The notes beneath the pieces are model-generated. The model saw only the letters and a program-made list of their open reading frames with translations, was not told where the DNA came from and made no database searches. Shown in pieces: positions 23,841 to 31,807 of a stretch of 64,000 nucleotides of DNA; position 1 is the first letter of the stretch, and the number at the start of each line of letters is the position of its first letter. The stretch is from assembly GCA_044226655.1 (NCBI GenBank), contig JBGAGO010000002.1, positions 496,001 through 560,000 on the forward strand, written 5' to 3'. The stretch comes from JBEVOS01 sp044226655 (GTDB lineage Bacteria > Pseudomonadota > Alphaproteobacteria > Caulobacterales > Aquidulcibacteraceae). The translations under genes and the position numbers were made by a program.

Positions 23841-24283
23841 CGACAAGCGAACCGCCGGCGCTGCGCGTGATGACGCTGATCGGCATCATCGCGCAATTGA
23901 ACGATGCGGCGCTGACGCGCGCGATCGGCGACGATCTCTCGCTCGCGGGCTTTCGCGTGCTGCATCATTTCGTGGTGCGCGGCGTCGAGGGGCAAAGCCC
24001 CTCCTCGCTGGCCAGCGCGTTTCAAGTCACCAAAGGCGCGATGACCAACACGCTGCAGCGCCTGGAGGCCAAGCGCTATGTGAAGATCGCGGCCGATCCG
24101 GGCGATGGGCGCGGCAAGGTGGTGCGCATCACGCAAGCCGGGCGGGCGGCGCGCGACCGCGCATTCGCGGCCATCGCGCCCGAATTCGGGGCGCTGATGC
24201 GCAAAGTGCCGGCGGCGTCGTTTGCAGCGGCGCTGCCGTTTCTGGAACAGCTCAAGGACGTGATGGACGCCGCGCGCGATTGA
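23837..24283 (+). CDS. MarR-family transcriptional regulator
   Basis: A 148-residue winged-helix protein. Seen: the helix-turn-helix SSLASAFQVTKGAMTNTLQR and the wing DPGDGRGKVVRITQAG, both typical of MarR proteins. Its start overlaps the nitroreductase stop, and a strong dyad lies in front of the operon, so autoregulated repression of both genes is likely. The inducer is unknown; a nitro- or quinone-type compound would be in keeping with the partner gene. Confidence 0.9.
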   Translation: MTTSEPPALRVMTLIGIIAQLNDAALTRAIGDDLSLAGFRVLHHFVVRGVEGQSPSSLASAFQVTKGAMTNTLQRLEAKRYVKIAADPGDGRGKVVRITQAGRAARDRAFAAIAPEFGALMRKVPAASFAAALPFLEQLKDVMDAARD

Positions 24284-24336
24284 CTGCTGACGCGGTTGGC
24301 GCAGGCGCGCGCTAGGCTGGCGCCGAGGAGGACGCC

Positions 24337-24786
24337 ATGCTCGCGCTCGATCATATGGCGCTGCCGGTCTATGACGCAGCCGCCACGCACGCCTTCTACG
24401 GTGAGTTTCTCGGCCTGCCGCTCGTCAACGCGTTCACGGGCGATGATTGGGGCGGCAAGCCCTGGCTGATGATGATCTACGGCTTGGCGGACGGGCGCGA
24501 ACTCGCGCTCGTGGCGCTGCGTGGCGAGAAAAGGCCGCGGCGCAGAGAGCCCCGCGACCTGCCGCATTTCGCGCTTTCGGCGCCGACGCACGCCGCGCTC
24601 GACGTCTGGATCGCCAAGATCAAGGATGCGCGCCTCCACCATTGGGAAGAGCGGCACGGCGCACAGCGTTCAGTCTATGTCGAGGATCCCAACGGCATCA
24701 TGCTCGAAATCACCGCGCCGCCCAGCAAGGCCGGCGGCGCTGCGAGTGCGCGGGCGGTTGAGCTTATAAAGAGCTGGACAATGTAG
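24337..24786 (+). CDS. VOC (glyoxalase/bleomycin resistance) family protein
   Basis: A 149-residue protein with the vicinal-oxygen-chelate pattern: an N-terminal LDHMALPVYD...FYGEFLGLPLV with metal-ligand His and a C-terminal SVYVEDPNGIMLEI containing the metal Glu. It has one betaalphabetabetabeta module pair, so it probably works as a dimer. Starts after GAGGAGGACGCC. Substrate unknown; these proteins include lyases, dioxygenases and drug-binding proteins. Confidence 0.85.
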   Translation: MLALDHMALPVYDAAATHAFYGEFLGLPLVNAFTGDDWGGKPWLMMIYGLADGRELALVALRGEKRPRRREPRDLPHFALSAPTHAALDVWIAKIKDARLHHWEERHGAQRSVYVEDPNGIMLEITAPPSKAGGAASARAVELIKSWTM

Positions 24787-24832
24787 CGCCCATGCTCCGC
24801 TTCACGCAGTCGCTGCAAAAGTGCGCACATGG

Positions 24833-24987
24833 TCCCCTCCCCGCGAGGGGAGGGGATCGAGGGGTGGGGTGAAACGCGCCGCCTCAAGCATGGATCGAGA
24901 TCGTGGCGGTTCGGAGCGCGGCGCGAACGCTTTCAAAGGTCGGGATTCGCCCCACCCCTTGCCCCCTCCCCTCGCGGGGAGGGGGAG
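24833..24987. repeat. Intergenic palindrome, type C
   Basis: A dyad of about 155 bp with hairpin ends CCCCTCCCCGCGAGGGGAGG on the left and CCCCTCCCCTCGCGGGGAGG on the right, and inner GGGGTGGGG...CCCCACCCC arms. It lies between the convergent VOC and NfeD genes. Confidence 0.8.
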
Positions 24988-25023
24988 GTTTCGGAAGATT
25001 TCCATGAAGGGTGCGAGGGCGAG

Positions 25024-25476
25024 TTAGTCGACGGCCTTCACGCTGATGAGGGCGCCGTCGGCGGCGGTGATCTCGACGCCTTGGCCCACTGAGAGCGCAT
25101 CGGCGCTGGTGGCGCGCCACACCGTGTCGCCGACTTTCACCGAGCCGACCCCATTGGTGAAGACGCTCGCCGCCACGCCGCGCGCGCCGACCAGCGATTG
25201 GCCGCGCTCGTTGAGCGTGGGATGCGTGGCTTGCGTGCGCAGCAAGCGATTGCGCACCAACGGGCGCCCGATGGCGGTGAGCGCGATCGTGGCCACCGCG
25301 AAGATCGCCAGCTCGGTCAGCGGCCCGATCGGCAGGAAGAGCGCGAGAAGACCCGTGATTCCGGCGGCGACGGCGGGCCAGAGCAGATAGGTCGTGCCCG
25401 TCAGCAGCTCGGCGATGAGCAGGACGAGGCCCAGCGCCAGCCAATGCGTGTGGTTGATCTGAAACAGCCAATCCAT
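25024..25476 (-). CDS. NfeD-family membrane protein
   Basis: A 150-residue short NfeD: membrane helices at about residues 12-35 and 40-72, then a C-terminal OB-fold-like domain (VGARGVAASVFTNGVGSVKVGDTVWRA). It is 26 bp downstream of the stomatin-type gene on the same strand, the classic NfeD/SPFH pairing. The family is thought to act with SPFH proteins in membrane microdomain organisation; the details are unknown. Confidence 0.9.
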   Translation of the reverse strand: MDWLFQINHTHWLALGLVLLIAELLTGTTYLLWPAVAAGITGLLALFLPIGPLTELAIFAVATIALTAIGRPLVRNRLLRTQATHPTLNERGQSLVGARGVAASVFTNGVGSVKVGDTVWRATSADALSVGQGVEITAADGALISVKAVD

Positions 25477-25502
25477 GCCGGTCTCCCGCCGAGGATAATC
25501 CC

Positions 25503-26420
25503 TTACCTTTGCGGCGTGCTTTGGGCTGAATTAAGCGCACGTAAGCTTTCGACAAGGCCCGCGAGGCCGGACAGATCGGCCGGCACGATCACAGTGCGTT
25601 GTTGCGGCGAGGTCGCCAGCTGGCCGAAGGCTTCGATGTATTTCTGGCCGAGGAAATAGCGGATGGCGTTCACATCGCCCGAGGCGATGGCCTGCGAGAC
25701 CAATTCGGTCGCCTTCGCTTCGGCCTGAGCGGAGCGTTCGCGCGCTTCGGCGTCGCGGAAGGCGGCTTCGCGGCGGCCTTCGGCTTCGAGAATGGCCGAT
25801 TGCTTGGCGCCTTCGGCGCGCAGCACGGCGGCCTGCTTTTCGCCCTCGGCTTCGAGAATCTGGGCGCGGCGTTCGCGCTCGGCCTTCATCTGGCGCGCCA
25901 TGGCGGCGGTGAGATCCGGCGGCGGCGTGAGGTCTTTGATCTCGATGCGCAGCACTTTCACGCCCCACGCGACCGTGGCGGCATCGATGACAGTCAGCAG
26001 GCGCGCATTGATGGAATCGCGTTGCGACAGCACCTCGTCGAGGTCCATCGAGCCGACGACCGTCCGGGTGTTGGTCATGGCCAGATTGCGGATCGCGAGA
26101 TTGAGGTTTTCGACCTCGTAGGCGGCCTTGGCCGCATCGATCACCTGGATGAACACCACCGCATCAACCGAAACGATGGCGTTGTCCTTGGTGATGACGT
26201 CCTGGCGCGGCACGTCGAGCACGGTTTCCATCATCGAGAGGCGCCGCCCGATCGTATCGACGAAGGGCGTGAGGAAGGCGATGCCGGGGCGCAGCGTGTG
26301 CGTGTAGCGGCCGAAGCGCTCGACCGTGTATTGGCGGCCCTGCGGCACGACCTTGATGACGCTGAAGGCGATCACGACCGCGAGCGCGGCCAGGACCAGC
26401 GTAAAGACTGCGCCTTCCAT
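25503..26420 (-). CDS. qmcA: SPFH/Band 7 (stomatin-like) protein
   Basis: A 305-residue stomatin-type SPFH protein: one N-terminal membrane helix (about 4-24), the SPFH domain (VVPQGRQYTVERFGRYTHTL), then a long Ala/Glu-rich coiled coil (about 175-240, EAEGEKQAAVLRAEG repeats). It resembles E. coli QmcA. It forms an operon with NfeD downstream. Likely forms a large oligomeric cage in the inner membrane; protease modulation is known for relatives only. Confidence 0.9.
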   Translation of the reverse strand: MEGAVFTLVLAALAVVIAFSVIKVVPQGRQYTVERFGRYTHTLRPGIAFLTPFVDTIGRRLSMMETVLDVPRQDVITKDNAIVSVDAVVFIQVIDAAKAAYEVENLNLAIRNLAMTNTRTVVGSMDLDEVLSQRDSINARLLTVIDAATVAWGVKVLRIEIKDLTPPPDLTAAMARQMKAERERRAQILEAEGEKQAAVLRAEGAKQSAILEAEGRREAAFRDAEARERSAQAEAKATELVSQAIASGDVNAIRYFLGQKYIEAFGQLATSPQQRTVIVPADLSGLAGLVESLRALNSAQSTPQR

Positions 26421-26456
26421 CGGGCTTCTCCCTCCGCGCGGCGCTTCAGCGCCACA

Positions 26457-26502
26457 GAGACCTTTGCGTCAGGCTATCGCCTTCTCCTTTCGCAAAGGTC
26501 TC
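26457..26502. repeat. Perfect 12-bp inverted repeat (GAGACCTTTGCG) between qmcA and peroxiredoxin
   Basis: GAGACCTTTGCG at 26457-26468 and its exact complement at 26491-26502, with a 22-bp loop. It is in the about 100-bp gap upstream of the stomatin gene and downstream of the peroxiredoxin gene (both minus strand). There is no T-run on either side, so it is not a standard terminator. It could be an operator or an mRNA hairpin. A small GGCGC-TTCA-GCGCC hairpin lies next to it (26440-26453). Confidence 0.6.
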
Positions 26503-26520
26503 GCAAAGCAAAACAAGGCG

Positions 26521-27003
26521 TTAAGCCAGCTGGCCGAGCATATATTCCGCCGACGAAACTTTGTACTCCCCGCCTTCCTCGACATTGACCTTCTCGACCA
26601 CGCCATCCTTCACAATCATGGAATAGCGCAGCGAGCGCTTGCCCATGCCGAAACGGCTGCCGTCGAATTCCAGGCCGACGGCGCGGGCGAAATCGCCATT
26701 ACCGTCGGCCAGCATGGTGATGTCGTCGGCCACTTTCTGATCCTTGGCCCAGGCCCCGAGCACGAACGCGTCGTTGACGGCGGTGCAGGCGATCAGATCG
26801 ACGCCCTTGGCTTTGAGCTCGGCGGCCTTGTCGCGGAAGCTCGGCAAATGGCGGGCCGAACAGGTGGGCGTGAAGGCGCCGGGAACCGCGAACAGCGCCA
26901 CGCGTTTGCCCGCGAACACCTCGGCCGTGGTCATCGGCTTGTTGCCCTCGCTGGTGGGCACATTGAAGGTGGCGTCCGGCAGCCTGTCACCGACCTTGAT
27001 CAT
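26521..27003 (-). CDS. Peroxiredoxin (Prx5/hybrid type)
   Basis: A 160-residue thioredoxin-fold peroxidase starting at ATG 27003. Seen: the PGAFTPTCSARHLP motif with the peroxidatic Cys, and the KRSLRYSM segment with the conserved Arg that activates the thiolate. The length and motif fit the Prx5/atypical 2-Cys group. It reduces hydrogen peroxide and alkyl hydroperoxides in the cytosol, usually with glutathione/glutaredoxin. The same frame stays open upstream, but only as antisense of the YqgE gene. Confidence 0.93.
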   Translation of the reverse strand: MIKVGDRLPDATFNVPTSEGNKPMTTAEVFAGKRVALFAVPGAFTPTCSARHLPSFRDKAAELKAKGVDLIACTAVNDAFVLGAWAKDQKVADDITMLADGNGDFARAVGLEFDGSRFGMGKRSLRYSMIVKDGVVEKVNVEEGGEYKVSSAEYMLGQLA

Positions 27004-27147
27004 GGCGCGTCTCCTTGTTTTCCATCGGAATTGGGGTCCGCGTGGGGGTTTGAAGGTTCGGCGCGCCGGGAGCAAGCCCGCCCCTTGCGCCCCGGCCCAG
27101 GATCGCAGCAGCATTGCGCCGGCGCCATTCCAGGGGAGACAGCCGCT

Positions 27148-27708
27148 TTGGACGATTCGCTGGCGGGAAAGCTCCTGGTCGCGATGCCGGGCATCGGCGA
27201 TCCGCGCTTTGAACATGCCGTGATCCTGATGTGTCAGCACACCACCGAGCAGGCGATGGGGCTGATCATCAACAAGCCGCGCCTGGCGCTGACCATCGGC
27301 GACGTGCTCGGCCATTTCGGCATGACGGCGCGCGGCGATCTGGCGCCGCTGATCGTGCTCGATGGCGGCCCGGTGAGCCCCGATCGCGGCTTCGTGCTGC
27401 ACTCGGAAGACTACGACGCGCCGGAGGTCACGCAGACTGTCGCGCCGGGCATCGCCATGACGGCGACGCGCGAAGTGCTGGAGGCGATGGCGGGCGCGGC
27501 CGCGCCATCGCGCTTCGTGCTGGCGCTCGGCTGTTCGGGCTGGGGCGCGGGGCAATTGGAAGACGAGATCAAGCGCAATGCCTGGCTGGTGGTGGAGCCG
27601 GACGACGCGATCGTGTTCGGCGATGCGCATGACGACAAATGGAACGGCGCGCTGCGCCGCCTCGGCATCGACGCCGCGCAGATCATGGGCGAAGCGGGAA
27701 GGGCGTGA
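27148..27708 (+). CDS. YqgE/AlgH (UPF0301) family protein
   Basis: A 186-residue protein started from a TTG at 27148 with AGGGGAG nine bases upstream; the family's usual SLAGKLLVAMPGIGDPRFEH begins three residues in, which supports this start. Other seen motifs: GGPVSPDRGFVLH and LGCSGWGAGQLEDEI. The length agrees with UPF0301 (about 185). The function is still unclear; older links to alginate regulation are indirect. Freestanding, divergent from the peroxiredoxin. Confidence 0.9.
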   Translation: MDDSLAGKLLVAMPGIGDPRFEHAVILMCQHTTEQAMGLIINKPRLALTIGDVLGHFGMTARGDLAPLIVLDGGPVSPDRGFVLHSEDYDAPEVTQTVAPGIAMTATREVLEAMAGAAAPSRFVLALGCSGWGAGQLEDEIKRNAWLVVEPDDAIVFGDAHDDKWNGALRRLGIDAAQIMGEAGRA

Positions 27709-27717
27709 AGGGCGCCC

Positions 27718-27846
27718 CTGCTCCCCCTCGATGGGGGAGCTGTCACGCGCAGCGTGACTGAGGGGGTGGTGGCGCTCCGTTCTGCAATGTGGCGTTTCCA
27801 CCCCACCCGGCCCTTCGGGCCACCCTTCCCGTCAAGGGGAGGGAGG
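27718..27846. repeat. Intergenic palindrome, type D (copy 1), abutting DUF559 gene
   Basis: A left half (CTCCCCCTCGATGGGGGAGC then TGTCACGCGCAGCGTGAC) and a right half (CCACCCCACCCGGCCCTTCG... ending CAAGGGGAGGGAGG). The right end stops 5 bp from the 3' end of the DUF559 gene. Nearly identical to 28382-28510. Confidence 0.88.
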
Positions 27847-27851
27847 AAAAG

Positions 27852-28220
27852 TCACTCCGGGAGAGCGTCGCGGAAATGTTCGCGTTCGCGCAGGGCATTG
27901 TCGATTTGAGTCAGGACAAGGTCGCGCGCTTCATCCCATTCCCAATTCCAGAAGCGCAAAATTTCAAATCCCTGCGCCGAGAGCAGCGCGTCTCGTGCTG
28001 CATCGCGAACAGCATGATGAGGTTCGCCGTGCTGGCTGCCATCCAGTTCGACTACGAGGCGTGCGTCGAAACAGACAAAATCGAGAACATAACGGCGGAA
28101 CGGCGCCTGCCGACGAAAATGCCAACCACGGGCGCCGCGATAGGCGCGCAGCTCGCGCCACAAGCCAACCTCTTGGCGGGTCATGCGCTTGCGAAGCGCG
28201 CGCGCGATCTCGTTGGCCAT
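27852..28220 (-). CDS. DUF559 (Vsr-like endonuclease fold) protein
   Basis: A 122-residue protein matching DUF559: ARALRKRMTRQEVGLWRELRA, FRRQAPFRRYVLDFVCFDARLVVELDGSQH and GFEILRFWNWEWD. DFVC...LVVELDGSQH contains the Asp/Glu-x-Asp constellation of the PD-(D/E)XK/Vsr-like nuclease fold. The natural role of DUF559 proteins is unknown. Here the gene is enclosed by type D repeats: one ends 5 bp from its stop, and a right half-copy begins about 70 bp upstream of its start. Inference: gene and repeat may move or be maintained together. Confidence 0.88.
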   Translation of the reverse strand: MANEIARALRKRMTRQEVGLWRELRAYRGARGWHFRRQAPFRRYVLDFVCFDARLVVELDGSQHGEPHHAVRDAARDALLSAQGFEILRFWNWEWDEARDLVLTQIDNALREREHFRDALPE

Positions 28221-28290
28221 GCCGCGAGGCTAGCAGAGAGACGCTCTGCTGGCCTCGTGCGGATATAGCGCCGCTTGCTGAAAGGTAGCG

Positions 28291-28344
28291 CCACCACCCC
28301 ACCCGGCCCTTCGGGCCACCCTCCCCATCAAGGGGAGGGAGGGC
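28291..28344. repeat. Type D palindrome, right half only (copy 2)
   Basis: Contains CCACCCCACCCGGCCCTTCG and ends CAAGGGGAGGGAGGG, matching the right half of the complete copies on either side. It is upstream of the DUF559 start, in the same orientation as copy 1, so the DUF559 gene lies between two direct right halves. Confidence 0.85.
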
Positions 28345-28381
28345 GTTTGATCCGGCTGCGCTCGCATCAAGCTTCGCGCCC

Positions 28382-28510
28382 TGCTCCCCCTCGATGGGGG
28401 AGCTGTCACGCGCAGCGTGACTGAGGGGGTGGGAGCGCTGCGTTCGGAACTGTCGCGTCTCCACCCCACCCGGCCCTTCGGGCCACCCTCCCCATCAAGG
28501 GGAGGGAGGG
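28382..28510. repeat. Type D palindrome (copy 3)
   Basis: A complete left-plus-right unit almost identical to copy 1 at 27718-27846. It ends 9 bp from the 3' end of the GNAT gene on the minus strand. Confidence 0.88.
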
Positions 28511-28519
28511 CGCTTGCCC

Positions 28520-29098
28520 TCAATCCCGCGGGTTGAGGATGGCGTGGAGGACGTGGTCGCGCCAGGCGCCGTTGATTTTGAGATAGGCGCGCGCGAGGCC
28601 TTCTTCGGCGAAGCCGGCTTTGCGCAGCACGGCGCGTGAGGCGGCGTTGTCGGGCTGGCAGGCGGCTTCGACGCGGTGCAGGCCGAGATCGTCGAATGCG
28701 AACGCGATGACGGCGCGCACGGCGTCGGAGGTGTAGCCGCGCCGGCGCCAGGCTTCGCCGACCCAATAGCCGAGCGTGCCGCATTGCGCCGCGCCGCGCC
28801 GCACTTGGCTGAGCGTCAGCCCGCCGACGAGGCGATCATCTTCGCTGCGGAAGGCGTAGAACGGAAAGCTCTTCTGATCGCGGATGTCGTGCGCGTAGCG
28901 GCGTAGACGGAAGCGAAAAGCGGAACTTGTGAGCTCATCGTCCGGCCAGGTCGGCTCCCATGGCGTGAGGAAGGCGCGGCTATCGGCGCGCAGCTGGGAC
29001 CATTGCGGGAAATCGCGCAGCTCAGGATGGCGCAAATAGAGCGGCCCGGCCGACAGCCGGCGCCCGCCCTCTTCGCCCTCACGCCGCAGAAACGCCAT
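28520..29098 (-). CDS. GNAT (RimJ/RimL-type) N-acetyltransferase
   Basis: A 192-residue acetyltransferase from ATG 29098; a longer frame to 29134 would overlap the protease gene. Seen: GTLGYWVGEAWRRRGYTSDAV (acetyl-CoA-binding R/Q-x-x-G-x-G/A-type loop) and ACQPDNAASRAVLRKAGF, both typical of the RimJ/RimL group. It is the last gene of the cox-thrC-M16 operon, 4 bp after the M16 stop. In many alphaproteobacteria a GNAT follows the M16 gene. Target unknown. Confidence 0.85.
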   Translation of the reverse strand: MAFLRREGEEGGRRLSAGPLYLRHPELRDFPQWSQLRADSRAFLTPWEPTWPDDELTSSAFRFRLRRYAHDIRDQKSFPFYAFRSEDDRLVGGLTLSQVRRGAAQCGTLGYWVGEAWRRRGYTSDAVRAVIAFAFDDLGLHRVEAACQPDNAASRAVLRKAGFAEEGLARAYLKINGAWRDHVLHAILNPRD

Positions 29099-29102
29099 GG
29101 CG

Positions 29103-30356
29103 CTATCGTGCCCGAAAAGCGTTGACCGCGCCAAGACCCGCCTTCGGGCCTATGGCGGCGATGCAGGCGGGGCCGGCGAGCGCGGCCTGGGCGTAGGCTT
29201 TCACATCGTCGATCTGCGCCTCATCGATGCGGGCCTTGAGCTCTTCGAACGGAATGAGGCGGTCGCGCAGCAGCGCCTGCATGGCGCGCGCTTCGGCGCG
29301 GCCGGAGGGCGCCTCTGCGCCCATCAAAAGGCTCGCGCCCGCGACGGCTTTGGCGCGCGCGAATTCTTCGGGCGTGGGCCCGTGGCGCGCAAGCAGCTCC
29401 AATTGCTCGGTGACATATCCGGCGACGGCGGCGGCGTCCTTGGCGGCGCAGCCGGCATAGACGATGAGCCGCCCGACATCTTCGTACGCATCGACCGAAG
29501 CGTAGATGGTGTAGGCGAGCCCCTTGTCTTCGCGGATCGACTGGAAGAGCCGGGACGACATGCCACCGCCGAAGATCTCGACGAACAGGCGATGCGCCGT
29601 GGCGTCGAGATCGCCCGCGGGCGGCGCCGGCCAGGACAGCACGAGATGCGATTGTTCGATGCGGCGCGCCTCCCCGCCCCCGCCGCTCTTGGGCTTGGCT
29701 TCGGCCCGCTTCGGCGGCGTGCGCTGCTTCAAGCCGCTGAAGCGTTCTTCGAGCTTGGCCAGCACGGCGGCGCGATCGAACCCGCCGGCGACGGAAATGA
29801 CGACGCGGTTGGCCGCGAAATGCGCATCGCGGAAACGTTCGAGCGAGGACACGTGCAGCGCGCCGACCGTGTCTTCTTCACCCAGAATGGGCCGTCCCAA
29901 AGCCTGATCGGGAAAGACGAGCGCCTGGTGCAGTTCGAACACGCGATCGGACGGCAGATCGAAAGCTTCGCCGCGCTCCTGCGCGACGACGCCTTTCTCC
30001 TTTTCGAGATCGGCTTCGTCCCAATGCGGTTTCAGCAGGATGTCGGCGATAAGATCGAGCGCGAAGGGCGCATCTTCCTTCACGACGCGCGCGAAATAGG
30101 AGGTGTGCTCATAGCCGGTGGCGGCGTTCAGCAGGCCGCCGACGCTTTCGATCGCTTCGGCGAATTGCTTGGCGTCGCGCCCGCCCGCGCCCTTGAAGGC
30201 CATGTGTTCGAAGAGATGGGCGACGCCGTTCTCCTCCGGCGCTTCCCAGCGCGCGCCGACATTCTGCCAGACGCCGAGCGCGGTGGTGGCCAGCGGCATG
30301 GGATCGAGCGCGACGCGCACGCCGTTCTTCAATCTGACGAGTTCAAGTCCGCTCAA
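29103..30356 (-). CDS. M16-family zinc metallopeptidase
   Basis: A 417-residue pitrilysin/processing-peptidase relative. The inverted zinc motif is HLFEHM (His47, Glu50, His51), followed about 75 residues later by EKGVVAQE with the third ligand. The C-terminal inactive half has the usual YASVDAYEDVGRL. It lies directly downstream of thrC, an arrangement widespread in alphaproteobacteria. Cytosolic or loosely membrane-associated; the substrate in bacteria is unclear. Confidence 0.93.
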   Translation of the reverse strand: MSGLELVRLKNGVRVALDPMPLATTALGVWQNVGARWEAPEENGVAHLFEHMAFKGAGGRDAKQFAEAIESVGGLLNAATGYEHTSYFARVVKEDAPFALDLIADILLKPHWDEADLEKEKGVVAQERGEAFDLPSDRVFELHQALVFPDQALGRPILGEEDTVGALHVSSLERFRDAHFAANRVVISVAGGFDRAAVLAKLEERFSGLKQRTPPKRAEAKPKSGGGGEARRIEQSHLVLSWPAPPAGDLDATAHRLFVEIFGGGMSSRLFQSIREDKGLAYTIYASVDAYEDVGRLIVYAGCAAKDAAAVAGYVTEQLELLARHGPTPEEFARAKAVAGASLLMGAEAPSGRAEARAMQALLRDRLIPFEELKARIDEAQIDDVKAYAQAALAGPACIAAIGPKAGLGAVNAFRAR

Positions 30357-30379
30357 ACGCTCAACCCTTCGCGCGCGGC

Positions 30380-31807
30380 TCAGGCGAAGGCCCGGCCATG
30401 CGCACGGATATAGTCTTTCACGGCAAGCGGATCATTGGGAAGCGCTTCGATGCGTTCAGGGCGCGTGAAGAGATCGGCGGCGCGTTCGGGCAGCTCGGGG
30501 CGCAGGCCTGTCGCCTGCTCCACCGTCTCCGGGAATTTCGCGGGATGCGCGGTGGCGAGCGTGACATGGGGGCCGCGCGAACCGCCCGTGACCTTGGTGC
30601 GCGCGAAAATGGCCGTGGCCGTGTGCGGGCACGCGGGATAATCCCAGCCGGTCATGCCCTGCAGGGTTTCCTCATCGGTGACGGCGGCGGCGTCGAAGCT
30701 GGCGCGCAGGACCTTCAGCGCCTCGGCCGGAATGTCGAAGCCGCCCGATTGAGTGAGCTGCGCGTAGAGCCGTTCGACATGCGCGCCGTCGCGGCCGAGC
30801 GCTTCGTAGAGCATGCGCTCGAAATTGCTGGCGACCTGAATGTCCATGGCCGGCGACAGCGTGGCGTGGGAGCGTGCGCCGCGTTCATAGCGGCCGGTTT
30901 CGAGCGCACGCACGAGAATGTCGTTGGCGTTGGTGGCGAGCAGGATGCGCCCGATCGGCGCGCCCATCTGCTTGGCGACATAGCCGGAGAACGCATCGCC
31001 GAAATTGCCGGTGGGCACGGCGAAATGCACCGGGCCGGGCGCCGAGAGCATGGCGGCGGCGATCTGGTAATAGACCGATTGCGCGACGATGCGGGCCCAA
31101 TTGATCGAATTGACGCCGGACAGCGACGACGCGCGCGCGAACTCCGCATCGGCGAACAGCGCTTTGACGATGGCCTGGCAGGCGTCGAAATCGCCGTCGA
31201 TCTCGAGCGCGTGGACATTGTCGGCGCCGGAAGCGGTCATGAAGCGGCGCTGCACCTCGCTGACGCGGCCCTTCGGGATCAGCACAAAAAGATCGATGCG
31301 GTCGCGGCCCTTGAGCGCTTCGACGGCCGCGCCGCCGGTGTCGCCGGAGGTGGCGCAGACCACGGAGAGCCGTTTGCCGCGCGCCGCGAGCGCATGCTCG
31401 TAGAGCGGGCCGATGAGCTGCATCGCCACGTCTTTGAACGAGAGCGAGGGCCCGTGGAAAAGCTCCAGCACCCAATCGCCAGGGCCGATCTGCACCAAGG
31501 GCGTGACGGCTTCCGGCCAAGGCGGAGCCCAATCGGCGTCGGCGCCGGGCGCAGGCGCGCGGATATAGGCTTCGTTGACCAGCCGCGCCGTCGCCTCGCC
31601 CAGTTCATCGCCGGCGAACAGCGCCAGCACGTTCATCGCGGTGACGACGTAATGCTGCGTCGCGGCGGCTTTGCGGAAACTTTCGAGATCAGCGGGCCGA
31701 GGCCAGCTCTCGGGCACGTAAAGGCCGCCATCGGGCGCAAGGCCCGTCAGCATCGCATCGAGGAACGACACCGCCGGCGCGCGCCCGCGCGTCGAGACAT
31801 AGCGCAT
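30380..31807 (-). CDS. thrC: Threonine synthase
   Basis: A 475-residue PLP enzyme. Seen: SLSFKDVAMQL with the PLP-binding Lys, and TSGDTGGAAVEAL binding the PLP phosphate. The N-terminal MRYVSTRG and length are as in proteobacterial ThrC. The ATG at 31807 overlaps the SURF1 stop (TGATG); a GTG codon immediately before it is an alternative. It converts O-phosphohomoserine, made by ThrB at 19.6 kb, to threonine. Its position at the end of the cox operon is usual in alphaproteobacteria. Confidence 0.96.
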   Translation of the reverse strand: MRYVSTRGRAPAVSFLDAMLTGLAPDGGLYVPESWPRPADLESFRKAAATQHYVVTAMNVLALFAGDELGEATARLVNEAYIRAPAPGADADWAPPWPEAVTPLVQIGPGDWVLELFHGPSLSFKDVAMQLIGPLYEHALAARGKRLSVVCATSGDTGGAAVEALKGRDRIDLFVLIPKGRVSEVQRRFMTASGADNVHALEIDGDFDACQAIVKALFADAEFARASSLSGVNSINWARIVAQSVYYQIAAAMLSAPGPVHFAVPTGNFGDAFSGYVAKQMGAPIGRILLATNANDILVRALETGRYERGARSHATLSPAMDIQVASNFERMLYEALGRDGAHVERLYAQLTQSGGFDIPAEALKVLRASFDAAAVTDEETLQGMTGWDYPACPHTATAIFARTKVTGGSRGPHVTLATAHPAKFPETVEQATGLRPELPERAADLFTRPERIEALPNDPLAVKDYIRAHGRAFA

